This document shows positions 1 to 6,143 of a stretch of 11,903 bases of DNA, one piece after another. Numbering within the stretch: the first letter of the stretch is position 1; every line of letters starts with the position of its first letter. The position numbers and the translations under genes were made by a program. The DNA comes from Clostridium sp. CAG:1219 (lineage in GTDB: Bacteria > Bacillota > Clostridia > TANB77 > CAG-465), in contig HF996737.1 of assembly GCA_000433335.1 (NCBI GenBank), positions 1 through 11,903 on the forward strand. The letters are read 5' to 3'. The notes under the pieces were generated by a model. That model was not told where the DNA came from and searched no databases. It was given only the letters and a program-made list of their open reading frames with translations.

Positions 1-720
1 CACCACAAACTTGGTGAGTACATGATGAAGGGCGTTGAAAGCGCATTAGAATCAGTTGATGTGGTATTATATTTGGTAGATTCGACAAAACCTAAAATAG
101 ATACAGCAAGCCAAGAAATAATGAAAAATATTTCTAAGACTAAAACTAAAGTAATTCTTTGTATAACAAAAATTGATAAAATTAAAAAGGAGAAAATATT
201 TTCTATAATAGATGAATATAATAGCTATTTTAAAAGTTTAGGTGGGGAGTATGCAGAAATAATACCTATTTCTACATATAAAGATGACGGTATAGAGGAA
301 CTTAAATGTTTGATAGAAAAATATCTAAAAGAAGGAGACCTAATATATTCAGAAGACGATATTACAGATCTTACTCAAAGGGAAATCGTAGAAGAGATTA
401 TAAGAGAAAAGGCTTTAAATAATTTAGATGAAGAAGTTCCACATGGCATAAAAGTAGAAATTGAAGAATTTAAAGAGAGAGTAAATGAAAATGGAAAATA
501 TGTAATAAATATAACTGCCAATATCATATGTGAGAAAATGAGTCATAAAGGTATTATAATTGGAAAAGAAGGTAGTATGATAAATAAGATTATTAGCGAG
601 GCACAAAAAGATGCTTCTAAACTTTTAGATGCAAGAGTTAAAATTACTCCATGGGTAAAAGTTAGGCCTGAATGGCAAGAAAATGATATATACTTAAAAG
701 ATATAAAGAATAAAATATAA
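1..720 (+). CDS. era: GTPase Era, 5' part missing (runs off the left edge)
   Basis: Era is a GTP-binding protein that binds 16S rRNA near its 3' end and acts in 30S subunit maturation. The reading frame is open from base 1, so the 239 residues seen are the C-terminal part of a protein that is usually about 300 aa; the P-loop and switch I are outside the window. The visible part opens with HHKLGEYM, the stretch after the DxPG motif of Era proteins. It continues with DVVLYLVDST, a G4 motif written TKID (NKxD is usual), and a G5-like PISTYKDDGIEEL. A type II KH domain follows, with the GKEG loop and the ending KITPWVKVRPEWQ typical of Era. The stop is followed 11 bp later by a strong terminator. 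The identity is secure; the T for N in G4 is the only oddity. Confidence 0.96.
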   Translation, partial: HHKLGEYMMKGVESALESVDVVLYLVDSTKPKIDTASQEIMKNISKTKTKVILCITKIDKIKKEKIFSIIDEYNSYFKSLGGEYAEIIPISTYKDDGIEELKCLIEKYLKEGDLIYSEDDITDLTQREIVEEIIREKALNNLDEEVPHGIKVEIEEFKERVNENGKYVINITANIICEKMSHKGIIIGKEGSMINKIISEAQKDASKLLDARVKITPWVKVRPEWQENDIYLKDIKNKI

Positions 721-731
721 TATAAAAAAAC

Positions 732-768
732 AAAAATGGAAGTAAACAAATTATTTACTTCCATTTTT
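732..768. terminator. Bidirectional intrinsic terminator between era and the converging gene
   Basis: A perfect 15-bp stem (732-746 with 754-768) encloses a 7-nt loop. The core is ATGGAAGTAAA, with A-runs on one arm and T-runs on the other, so it reads as a terminator on both strands. It lies 11 bp after the era stop and 25 bp past the stop of the minus-strand gene, which fits one hairpin ending both converging transcripts. Confidence 0.9.
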
Positions 769-793
769 TGGAATTTTAAATTTTAATTGATTC

Positions 794-1408
794 TTAGCCA
801 AGTGGTAGGTAACCAGAAAGTCTCATTAGTTGATAATCATATAAAACATCAAATACTAAATTTTTCTCACAGTCACTTTTTACTTTATTACTGAAATTTA
901 CACGAGAGTGTTCAGGAATATTTGTAAAACCAAAAGAACATTCGTTATATAAGAATCCAGCAATTTTTATTCTACTTATATATATAGCATCTTGTATTGT
1001 TTTTGCTTCATTGATTCCTGCTTTTGCACTAGGAATTAAATTCATAAGCATTATTATTGCTTCTTCAAGTGTTATTTTACCTTTCCCATCTTCAATACCA
1101 AAAATTTGGTTTACGATACAATCAGGTATACCAGCGTATTCTTCAAATTTTACTCTATATAAGTCTGATTCTGCATTAAATAGTGCAGATTTTCTAAGGT
1201 TATCGATATTTTCTCTAAATATTCTTTTATCTTTTTGATATGCTCCATTATCTTTTTTATTCTTTTTATAGCTCCTATCATCAGATTCTATTTTTTTAAT
1301 TTCTTCTAAAGTTTGTTTTTTTTCTTCCTCTTCAGAATTTTTAATACTTTCTATTGTATTTTCCTTTTCATCTACTATTTCAATATTATTTAAATTTTCT
1401 TCGAACAT
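794..1408 (-). CDS. Hypothetical cytoplasmic protein, acidic N-terminus, no recognised family
   Basis: This encodes 204 aa that I do not recognise. The start is the ATG at 1408-1406 (MFEENLNN), because a GGAGGT ribosome binding site (1418-1413) lies 4 nt upstream. The in-frame TTG at 1420 overlaps that site and is unlikely. Residues 1 to about 70 are very rich in Glu, Lys, Asp and Asn and look disordered or coiled. The remaining ~130 residues look folded and mostly helical (ITLEEAIIMLMNLIPSAKAG, then AIYISRIKIAGFLYN) and end in YLPLG. There is no signal peptide, membrane segment, helix-turn-helix or catalytic motif that I can see. The gene sits alone against the surrounding strand, between era and yqzL-recO, with its own near-perfect promoter and a 17-bp dyad just ahead of the ribosome binding site. 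This suggests a regulated single-gene unit. The function is unknown. Confidence 0.75.
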   Translation of the reverse strand: MFEENLNNIEIVDEKENTIESIKNSEEEEKKQTLEEIKKIESDDRSYKKNKKDNGAYQKDKRIFRENIDNLRKSALFNAESDLYRVKFEEYAGIPDCIVNQIFGIEDGKGKITLEEAIIMLMNLIPSAKAGINEAKTIQDAIYISRIKIAGFLYNECSFGFTNIPEHSRVNFSNKVKSDCEKNLVFDVLYDYQLMRLSGYLPLG

Positions 1409-1421
1409 AAATACCTCCAAA

Positions 1422-1438
1422 TGAAATGTGACATTTCA
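1422..1438. promoter_or_regulatory. Perfect 17-bp dyad, candidate operator or 5'-UTR hairpin
   Basis: Two 8-bp arms, TGAAATGT and ACATTTCA, are exact reverse complements around a single central G. The dyad lies 13 bp downstream of the -10 box of the minus-strand promoter and 3 bp upstream of that gene's GGAGGT. A protein bound here would sit on the first transcribed bases. As RNA it could fold into a 7-bp hairpin with a 3-nt loop next to the ribosome binding site. The two roles cannot be told apart from sequence alone. Confidence 0.6.
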
Positions 1439-1451
1439 AACAACTGATAAT

Positions 1452-1480
1452 ATTGTAGCACACCAAAAGAATTTTGTCAA
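1452..1480 (-). promoter_or_regulatory. Sigma-A promoter of the minus-strand gene
   Basis: On the minus strand, TTGACA (1480-1475) is followed after 17 bp by TACAAT (1457-1452). This is a near-consensus vegetative promoter, and transcription should start near 1445. It implies strong basal transcription, so a repressor acting at the downstream dyad would make sense. Confidence 0.85.
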
Positions 1481-1496
1481 CATAATATTTTAAATA

Positions 1497-1513
1497 AAAT
1501 GTAACAAATGTAA
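1497..1513. repeat. Tandem AAATGTAA repeat between the divergent promoters
   Basis: The 8-mer AAATGTAA occurs twice, at 1497-1504 and 1506-1513, offset by 9 bp. It lies between the -35 boxes of the leftward promoter (1475-1480) and the rightward promoter (1538-1543). The core AAATGT is the same hexamer that forms the arms of the dyad at 1422-1438, so these may be further half-sites for one regulator. A chance AT-rich repeat is possible. Confidence 0.4.
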
Positions 1514-1537
1514 AAGAGATATTATAAATTATTATTG

Positions 1538-1566
1538 TTGTAAAAAAAAACATTTAATGATATAAT
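1538..1566 (+). promoter_or_regulatory. Sigma-A promoter of the yqzL-recO unit
   Basis: TTGTAA (1538-1543), a 17-bp spacer and a perfect TATAAT (1561-1566) predict a start near 1573. That gives an untranslated leader of about 100 nt before yqzL. It is divergent from the minus-strand promoter, with 57 bp between the two -35 boxes. Confidence 0.75.
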
Positions 1567-1674
1567 GAGTGGGTAAAATGATATTTTAGAAATTGACATT
1601 TTTAGTTAGTATTCAACAAAAAAAGTTGTATATGAAGTTGTTTTGTACATAAACTATAATTAAAGGTGATATTT

Positions 1675-1833
1675 ATGTATGAAAAAATCGCATGGAATAA
1701 TTTTTGTAAAACAGGAAACTTAGAGAGTTTTGTTGAATATAAACTTTTGTGTAATGAATTAGAACTAGGAGATAAACTTGAAACAGATAAAAGTGAAGGG
1801 AATAATAATAAGGGAGACAAATTACAAGGATAA
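1675..1833 (+). CDS. yqzL: YqzL-like small protein upstream of recO
   Basis: A 52-aa reading frame starts at an ATG preceded by AAAGGTGA (1662-1669). Its N-terminal half contains AWNNFCKTGNLESFVEYKLL, which matches the W..F..TG.I..YL.YK pattern of the short YqzL proteins found just upstream of recO in Bacillota. The biochemical role of the family is not known to me. The C-terminal half (residues ~30-52) is polar, low in complexity, and overlaps the start of recO in another frame. There is no membrane segment. The assignment rests on this motif, the length, and the position directly before recO. Confidence 0.72.
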   Translation: MYEKIAWNNFCKTGNLESFVEYKLLCNELELGDKLETDKSEGNNNKGDKLQG

Positions 1834-2485
1834 TGATAAGATATTGACAGTACTCACTGATAAACTTGGAAAAATATCATGTATTGCCAAAGGATCAAAA
1901 AAAAATAATAGTCCGCTTCTTGCATGTTCTCAGTATTTAGTATATAGTGAGATGTTACTTTATAGATCAAATAACTTTTATTATTTAAATTCTGCTGAAA
2001 TATTGTCGACTTTTTATAATTTTAGAATTGATTTTGATAAATTGCAAGTGGCGTTTGAAATTACTAGAATAATCAATTTTATTGTTAGTGAAAACGAAGA
2101 TACAGAAAAACTGTTAACCCTATTTTTAAATACGATATTTTTACTTGATAATAAATTTGATAAAAAAGACTTTATAAAATCGGTATTTGAGATAAAAATG
2201 TTTTCACTTTTAGGATTTTTATCCGATATAGGATTTAAATCAGCAAATGGACAAGCTGTAGATGATATGTATTATGATTATGTTTCAAATTCATTTATAG
2301 AAAAAGAAGCTTACAATGCTACTATGAAAAATAGGTGTATTCTACTTAAAAAATCGACTATACTTGCAATAAAGTTTATTGTTGCATCCGATATAAAGAA
2401 AGTGTTTGATTTTCAAGTAGCAGATGTAGATAATTTAAAATTATTTACAGGAGTATATCAAGATGTTTTAACAAATGGAATATAA
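1778..2485 (+). CDS. recO: DNA repair protein RecO
   Basis: RecO works with RecR to load RecA onto SSB-coated single-stranded DNA in gap repair. This product is 235 aa, slightly short for the family (about 240-250). The N-terminus has the OB-fold signature: KVKGIIIRETNYKDNDKIL, then LTDKLGKISCIAKGSKK, then SEMLLYRSNNFYYLNSAEI. A helical C-terminal domain follows. The start is a TTG at 1778, supported by AGGAG at 1767-1771 with 6-nt spacing and by the match of KQIKVKGIIIR to the usual RecO N-terminus; a GTG at 1793 is less likely. The start lies inside yqzL, overlapping it by 56 nt in a different frame, so the two are probably translationally coupled. The paired CxxC cysteines of the zinc finger found in many RecO proteins are absent: only three isolated cysteines occur. 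The zinc site appears lost. Confidence 0.92.
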   Translation: MKQIKVKGIIIRETNYKDNDKILTVLTDKLGKISCIAKGSKKNNSPLLACSQYLVYSEMLLYRSNNFYYLNSAEILSTFYNFRIDFDKLQVAFEITRIINFIVSENEDTEKLLTLFLNTIFLLDNKFDKKDFIKSVFEIKMFSLLGFLSDIGFKSANGQAVDDMYYDYVSNSFIEKEAYNATMKNRCILLKKSTILAIKFIVASDIKKVFDFQVADVDNLKLFTGVYQDVLTNGI

Positions 2486-2497
2486 GGGGGAAATTTT

Positions 2498-3385
2498 ATG
2501 AAAAAAAAGGTAATAATTGTTGTTGTATCTTTGCTTGTATTTTGTATGTGCGTAGTGTTTGGCTATATAGTAACTTCAAGAAAAAATGTTAAAAATGCTA
2601 ACGAGGCTAAAGTAGACACATCAAACCAAGAAAATGCAGAAACAGCAAATAATGAACAAGTTAGCAAAAATGAAGAAAAAAACAATAATAATGGAGAGAA
2701 AATAGTGGTTAATAGCAATATGGGAAATGAAATACTTAAAAACTTTAATATATCCAATATATATTCTTCAGAGTTTTATAAACTACTTGATAGCGAAGGA
2801 CTATCAGATAGAGTAAAAAGAAGTTGGGCATTTATTGAAATAAGTCAGGGAAATAGTTATACATATATGCAAGAATATTCAGACGAAGATGCTAACACTT
2901 ATATATCTTCTGCAAATATGGCAACTGTTATAAATAATATTTTTGATAATCCTGTAGAAGTTAAAGATGGAGAACTTATCTATAATTTAAAATTTAATTT
3001 CGATACAAAAAAATATGAGATTCCATCTATTGGAATTGCAAATTCACAAGATGTAATAATAGTTGAAGTGCCATTTGATATATTAGAGTATGATAATAGA
3101 TATGAGGCATATATGTATAGAATATATTTGGTTCAGAAAATGGAAAACAGTTTAGATGAATCCCAAGTAAATATGAAGACAATAGCATATTATGATTCAA
3201 GTCTTCTTACAAAAGCGTGTGAAGTAGATGATGAGAATATATATTCTGATTTAAATACGCAAAAGACGGTTTTATCTGAACAAATTTCTAAAGGAAAAAT
3301 AGATAAAAATATTTTACAAAAAGTTAAGTATACCTTAGTTAAAAAAGGGTCTAACTATAAAGTTACAAAATATGATAAATTATAA
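2498..3385 (+). CDS. Hypothetical N-terminally anchored extracytoplasmic protein
   Basis: This encodes 295 aa with no family that I recognise. Residues 1-26 form a Lys-rich start followed by a hydrophobic helix (VIIVVVSLLVFCMCVVFGYI). This is a signal anchor or uncleaved signal peptide; the cysteines do not form a convincing lipobox. Residues ~27-72 are an Asn/Glu/Lys/Ala-rich low-complexity linker. From ~75 to 295 is a folded domain with alternating polar and aromatic segments (WAFIEISQGNSYTYMQEYSD, FDTKKYEIPSIGIANSQDVI, YEAYMYRIYLVQKM). This suggests a mixed alpha/beta extracytoplasmic domain. The gene begins 12 bp after recO behind AAGGGGG (2484-2490), so it is in the same transcript. The next gene encodes a polysaccharide ligase-like membrane protein, so a cell-surface role is plausible but not shown. 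Confidence 0.8.
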   Translation: MKKKVIIVVVSLLVFCMCVVFGYIVTSRKNVKNANEAKVDTSNQENAETANNEQVSKNEEKNNNNGEKIVVNSNMGNEILKNFNISNIYSSEFYKLLDSEGLSDRVKRSWAFIEISQGNSYTYMQEYSDEDANTYISSANMATVINNIFDNPVEVKDGELIYNLKFNFDTKKYEIPSIGIANSQDVIIVEVPFDILEYDNRYEAYMYRIYLVQKMENSLDESQVNMKTIAYYDSSLLTKACEVDDENIYSDLNTQKTVLSEQISKGKIDKNILQKVKYTLVKKGSNYKVTKYDKL

Positions 3386-3406
3386 TTGTATAATTAACAG
3401 TAGTGT

Positions 3407-3441
3407 AGTTTTAGAAGGTGCATTTCGTACCTTCTAAAATT
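3407..3441 (+). terminator. Hairpin ahead of the ligase-like gene, possible partial terminator or attenuator
   Basis: A perfect 11-bp stem, TTTTAGAAGGT (3409-3419) with its complement (3429-3439), is extended outward by G-U and A-T pairs and inward by G-U and C-G pairs, leaving a 5-nt loop. Only a short T-run follows (3440-3443) before an AGGAG ribosome binding site at 3444-3448. It could end the recO transcript partially, stabilise the upstream mRNA's 3' end, or shield the downstream ribosome binding site. A TATAAT at 3389-3394 has no convincing -35 partner. Confidence 0.5.
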
Positions 3442-3453
3442 TTAGGAGTTATT

Positions 3454-5802
3454 ATGGTAGATATTTTAAAAAAATATAATTTACAGATAAAAAAAGTTAT
3501 AGATTTTGTTATTGTTATATTAATAACTTTATTAAGTATAAAAAAAGGTGGATTTTATAAGGGTGATAGTATAGCAATTAACTTGTTTGTGTGCATAATA
3601 GGATTAATTTGGATAGCTTTATGCTATAAAAGTTTTAAGCAGAAAATAGCAGGAGATCTAAATTTTACTTTTATGTTTATACTTTCTTCTTGTTATCTTT
3701 TACCTATATTTTTTAATAACTATACAAATTTGTCTGATGCAGTATTTGAATTTATAAGGTACTTTAACCTTTTAATATGTTATATTATTGTAAAAAATTC
3801 TGATAATAAAAAAGTGTACACGAACGGAATAATAGTTATAGCAGTAGTTCAGTGCATATTAGGGATAGATCAAATAGCTAAAAGGTATTTTGAAAATATA
3901 CTTGAAGTTTTTAATTCGGGTTATTTAAGTATAGATATAGATAGAATGTCTGGAACAATACAATATGCAAATACTCTTGCAATATTGCTTGGTATAGCCT
4001 CTATATTTGTTCTTGAAAAAATATACACTTTATTTAAGGTAAAAGATAATAATGTTAAAAGTGCAATAAAAATATCTTTATTATCACTAATTTATGTCTT
4101 ATTTTTAACTTGTATTATTCTTACAAAAACAAGATATGCAGCACTCATAACTTTGATAGCTACAATAGTTTTTATTGTTAAAAACTTTGGTAATAAAAAA
4201 ATTATAGGGATTAAAACAATAATCGATATTATTATATCTTTTATAATTGCAGGTAGAGCTACATCATTTTTAGGCGGACAAGAGAAATATATTTATTTAA
4301 CATTTTTTATATGTTTAGTAGTCTATTTTGGATTATGTTTTGTATTTAATTTATTTATAAATAAAATTATATCAAAAATATCTTTTAATAAAAAATGTAA
4401 GATAGTTTTACTTGTTATATGTACTTTTTTAGTAGTTTTATATTTTGTTTTAGCTGTAAATTTAGAAAATAATGTTGTTTTAAATGATAATAATAAAATT
4501 TATAGTGCAAATGTATTTGCAAAGGTTAATGAAACTCAAAATAATATATCTATAAATATAGATGAAAAAGAGATAGATAGTAGGTATTATATAAATGTAT
4601 ATCAAATAAGTAGAGATAATCAAAAATCTTTAATTAAAAGGTTAAATTATTATGATAATATAACGGGTGTACTTAAGCTAGAAGGCGTATCGTTAGATAA
4701 ACAGAAGTATAAAAGCTTAAACTTTGAATTTGTATTGGAAAAAGGAAATATTAAAGTAGACGACGTAAGTGTAAATGGAAAAAAATATGTAATTTCTTAT
4801 TTTTTAATTCCATATGATTTTATACAAAGAATAATTGATGGTATTACAGGATCTGATAGTGTTAGTACTAGAGTTACATATCTTAGTGATGCTGTAAAGA
4901 TAATATTTAATAGTCCTAAAAATTTCTTTTTTGGAACTGGAGGAGAGGGATTTAAAAATTTATACAACCAATTTAAGACTATAAATTACTCTTCGACTGA
5001 AGTACATAATTCCTATATGCAAATCTTTTGTGAATCTGGCATTTTTGGATTTATTAGTATAATTTTTGTTATAATTTATTCTTTAATAAAATCAAACAAA
5101 AATACAGAAATGTTAGCATTTGTTATGCTAGTATGTCATAGCATTATGGATCTTAATTTCTCATATATGCTTATGTTACTTATTTTTGCTTTATTACTAG
5201 GATGTTTGGATTATAAAAAAAATAATAAAAAGACTAGCAAAATTATATGTGAAGTAAACATTGTATTTTTTATAGTATTTTCTATTGCCAATATATATAT
5301 TATTTATAAATTATTTTTAGCAAATGTTGCATCTTCTATGATAGAGTACTCAAAAGATGATAAGGAAAGTACGGGTAACACACTACAATATACTGATAAA
5401 ATTAAATTTTACAAATTAAAATTTGATCTTGATAGTACAGAATATAAATATGGGGAACAATTAATAGAAGCAAAAGAAGAATATATAAAGTTTTTAAAAT
5501 TAAACTATAATGAAGAAAATTATGAAATTATGAAAAATCAAATTCATGATATAGAAAAAACAATAAATTATTTAGTAAAGACAAATAAATATAACAAAAA
5601 TGTTTTATTTCTTGCTTGTAAAGTATATTATAGAAATTTAGATGATCTCGCTTTAGTAAATTATGAGAAAAATGAAGAAGAAGGTAAAAAATTTTATAAA
5701 GAAAAAATTGAAAAGTATTTAAATGATATATTAAAATATAATCCATTAAATGAAAATACTAAAAAGAATGTAGAAGAATATAAAAATAAAATTTTACTTT
5801 GA
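3454..5802 (+). CDS. O-antigen ligase/polymerase-like (Wzy_C) membrane protein with extracellular insert and C-terminal helical tail
   Basis: The 782-aa product starts at the ATG at 3454 (MVDILKK), preceded by AGGAG with 5-nt spacing. An upstream in-frame GTG at 3418 lies inside a hairpin and lacks a ribosome binding site. About eleven hydrophobic helices span residues ~16-336. Residues ~337-450 form a soluble, beta-rich stretch predicted outside the cell. The Wzy_C signature follows: FFGTGGEGF, then EVHNSYMQ (E516, H518, N519, Y521) and ESGIFGF. Three more hydrophobic segments run to ~622. Residues ~623-782 are charged and helical, resembling TPR-type tails of related proteins. The family joins or polymerises lipid-linked glycans at the outer membrane face. 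The substrate is unknown and no glycosyltransferase genes lie nearby, so this could be an orphan ligase for a surface glycan. It ends with TGA, unlike the TAA of its neighbours. Confidence 0.82.
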   Translation: MVDILKKYNLQIKKVIDFVIVILITLLSIKKGGFYKGDSIAINLFVCIIGLIWIALCYKSFKQKIAGDLNFTFMFILSSCYLLPIFFNNYTNLSDAVFEFIRYFNLLICYIIVKNSDNKKVYTNGIIVIAVVQCILGIDQIAKRYFENILEVFNSGYLSIDIDRMSGTIQYANTLAILLGIASIFVLEKIYTLFKVKDNNVKSAIKISLLSLIYVLFLTCIILTKTRYAALITLIATIVFIVKNFGNKKIIGIKTIIDIIISFIIAGRATSFLGGQEKYIYLTFFICLVVYFGLCFVFNLFINKIISKISFNKKCKIVLLVICTFLVVLYFVLAVNLENNVVLNDNNKIYSANVFAKVNETQNNISINIDEKEIDSRYYINVYQISRDNQKSLIKRLNYYDNITGVLKLEGVSLDKQKYKSLNFEFVLEKGNIKVDDVSVNGKKYVISYFLIPYDFIQRIIDGITGSDSVSTRVTYLSDAVKIIFNSPKNFFFGTGGEGFKNLYNQFKTINYSSTEVHNSYMQIFCESGIFGFISIIFVIIYSLIKSNKNTEMLAFVMLVCHSIMDLNFSYMLMLLIFALLLGCLDYKKNNKKTSKIICEVNIVFFIVFSIANIYIIYKLFLANVASSMIEYSKDDKESTGNTLQYTDKIKFYKLKFDLDSTEYKYGEQLIEAKEEYIKFLKLNYNEENYEIMKNQIHDIEKTINYLVKTNKYNKNVLFLACKVYYRNLDDLALVNYEKNEEEGKKFYKEKIEKYLNDILKYNPLNENTKKNVEEYKNKILL

Positions 5803-5823
5803 TATGAAAAATTCGAGTATTAC

Positions 5824-5852
5824 TTGTATTTGAGAAAAAGTTATGTTATAAT
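5824..5852 (+). promoter_or_regulatory. Extended -10 sigma-A promoter of the secG-rnr operon
   Basis: TTGTAT (5824-5829), 17 bp, then TATAAT (5847-5852) preceded by TGT gives an extended -10 element. Transcription should start near 5859, about 30 nt before secG. This separates secG-rnr-trmB from the upstream surface-protein group, although no clear terminator follows the TGA at 5802. Confidence 0.8.
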
Positions 5853-5888
5853 ATCATCGTTAGTAGAAAAAACTGAGGAGGAAACAAA

Positions 5889-6131
5889 ATGGGTTGGATT
5901 GATTGGACAGTATCAATACTTACAGTAGTAGTTGGTATAATACTTACAATAGTTGTTATGTTACAAACTTCAAAAACAGGAGGTTCTGTTGTTAGTGGAG
6001 ATTCAAGTAATACATTTTATGGAGCAAATAAATCAAAAACACTAGATGGTGTACTTTCAAAATACACTGTTGTTTTAGCTATAGTGTTTATCGTTTTATG
6101 TGTTCTTACAACTGTTGCAATTATAAAATAA
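5889..6131 (+). CDS. secG: Preprotein translocase subunit SecG
   Basis: SecG is the small non-essential subunit of the SecYEG export channel in the cytoplasmic membrane. The 80-aa length is typical for Bacillota. Two membrane helices (residues ~5-26 and ~58-79) flank a Gly/Ser-rich cytoplasmic loop. The loop has the family pattern MLQTSKTGG, then an FYG motif and LSKYTVVLA at the entry to helix two. The ribosome binding site GAGGAGG (5875-5881) is 7 nt from the ATG. The gene is first in its operon and is followed after 12 bp by rnr, a conserved pairing in Bacillota. Identity is secure. Confidence 0.95.
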   Translation: MGWIDWTVSILTVVVGIILTIVVMLQTSKTGGSVVSGDSSNTFYGANKSKTLDGVLSKYTVVLAIVFIVLCVLTTVAIIK

Positions 6132-6143
6132 AAAGGAAAGATT

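Noticed and set aside
1011..1238. 75-aa plus-strand open frame
   Set aside because: It is antisense to the minus-strand gene at 794-1408, which has a promoter, ribosome binding site and terminator; this frame has none.
1593..1598. TTGACA on the plus strand upstream of yqzL as a second promoter
   Set aside because: No acceptable -10 box lies 16-18 bp downstream; the bases there read ACAAAA.
1655..1660. TATAAT just before the yqzL ribosome binding site
   Set aside because: It has no -35 partner at 16-18 bp, and transcription from it would begin at or within the ribosome binding site.
3389..3394. TATAAT after the 295-aa protein gene as a promoter for the ligase-like gene
   Set aside because: The best -35-like sequence (TTACAA, 3363-3368) is 20 bp away, so the pairing is poor.
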